A stretch of 6,680 bases of DNA from contig NVTL01000002.1 of assembly GCA_002401565.1 (NCBI GenBank), positions 86,695-93,374 of the forward strand, given 5' to 3'. The position numbers and the translations under genes are program-made. Of the stretch, positions 6,205-6,680 are shown one piece after another; positions within the stretch are counted from its first letter, which is position 1; the number at the start of each line of letters is the position of its first letter. A model generated the notes under the pieces. The model was not told where the DNA came from. It did not search any database and saw only the letters and a program-made list of their open reading frames with translations. Origin of the DNA: Rhodospirillaceae bacterium (GTDB lineage Bacteria > Pseudomonadota > Alphaproteobacteria > Rhodospirillales > Magnetovibrionaceae).

Positions 6205-6680
6205 ATGACCAGCGTCCGCCCCCCTTTGCAATTGCCCAGCACCCTTGCGCTGTTTCCCCTAAGCGGCGTGGTCTTGTTGCCGCGCGGACATGTGCCTTTA
6301 AATGTATATGAGCCCCGCTATATCAATATGATCGACGATATATTGGGGCAAAAACGTCTGATTGGTATTATTCAGCCGCGCGCCGTTTGTACCGATCCCA
6401 TATCCAATGATGAACCTTTGTATTCGGTCGGCGCGGTGGGGCGTATTGTACAATTTTCTGACCCCGGTGATGGTCGTTACCACATCACAATCGAAGGCAT
6501 ATCGCGTTTTCGACTTTTAGATCAGATCTATGAGCCTAATTCAAGCGACCAAGGCCAGCCTTACCGCAGGGCCAAGGTTGATTATTCTGAATTCCAAGAC
6601 GATATGTATGCCACCGATGATATTGATGGACCCCAAAAGGACCGCGTGGTGAACTTGATGCAGGATTATTTCAGCGCCAA
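6205..6680 (+). CDS. LON substrate-binding-domain protein, C-terminus cut by window edge
   Basis: The first 158 codons of a protein whose visible part is all LON N-terminal-type domain (PF02190 family); the frame is open at the right edge. Motifs include LALFPLSGVVLLPRG (14-28), PLNVYEPRY (31-39) and IGIIQP (53-58), followed by VGAVGRI...DGRYHITIEGISRFR (75-103), the standard core of small LON-domain proteins of about 200-220 aa. Such stand-alone proteins lack the ATPase and protease domains of Lon, and their role is poorly defined; substrate or adaptor binding is inferred from the Lon homology. A full-length Lon cannot be excluded from this fragment, but the short N-terminus and position after a thioredoxin-TPR gene fit the small form common in alphaproteobacteria. 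The ATG lies 19 bp after the previous stop; the ribosome binding site is weak (ACGG close to the start), which fits translation within an operon. Confidence 0.9.
   Translation, partial: MTSVRPPLQLPSTLALFPLSGVVLLPRGHVPLNVYEPRYINMIDDILGQKRLIGIIQPRAVCTDPISNDEPLYSVGAVGRIVQFSDPGDGRYHITIEGISRFRLLDQIYEPNSSDQGQPYRRAKVDYSEFQDDMYATDDIDGPQKDRVVNLMQDYFSA

Noticed and set aside
1..6680. Mobile elements, CRISPR arrays, attachment sites or toxin-antitoxin pairs
   Set aside because: I saw no transposase or integrase motifs, no regularly spaced repeats, and no tRNA-end duplication that would mark an integration site.

Overview
The window looks like a piece of an alphaproteobacterial chromosome of moderate GC. 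This is judged from an alphaproteobacteria-like 180-kDa-class NAD-glutamate dehydrogenase, a stand-alone ProXp-ala/YbaK-type deacylase, and a thioredoxin-TPR gene followed by a small LON-domain gene, a pairing I know from alphaproteobacteria. I cannot place it more finely. There are no mobile elements, CRISPR arrays, phage genes or other signs of an accessory region.

Layout: positions 1-4240 are one minus-strand reading frame, the first 1413 codons of a giant NAD-dependent glutamate dehydrogenase whose C-terminus lies beyond the left edge. Positions 4241-4404 are its leader and upstream region, holding three small dyads and a possible 25-codon upstream ORF. Positions 4405-4605 hold a complete minus-strand tRNA-Gly(GCC) unit: promoter, tRNA with encoded CCA, AU-rich trailer hairpin and intrinsic terminator. 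From about 4641 transcription runs rightward. A TATAAT box precedes a ProXp-ala/YbaK-family tRNA deacylase gene (4688-5185). It is followed after 10 bp by a thioredoxin-fold/TPR protein (5196-6185) and after another 19 bp by a LON substrate-binding-domain protein (6205 to the right edge).

The three plus-strand genes are tightly spaced, with no terminator between them, and probably form an operon. Their family roles (clearing mischarged tRNA, holding unfolded protein, LON-type substrate binding) suggest a loose protein-quality theme, which is inference. The glutamate dehydrogenase is separately transcribed and catabolic, feeding 2-oxoglutarate and ammonia into central metabolism.

No new multi-gene system is evident. 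The points most worth a second look are the CnoX-like protein, in which both thioredoxin cysteines are replaced (CxxC to SEQS) and no cysteine occurs anywhere in the chain, and the glutamate dehydrogenase leader, which contains mutually exclusive hairpins and a short ORF ending one base before the gdh start codon.
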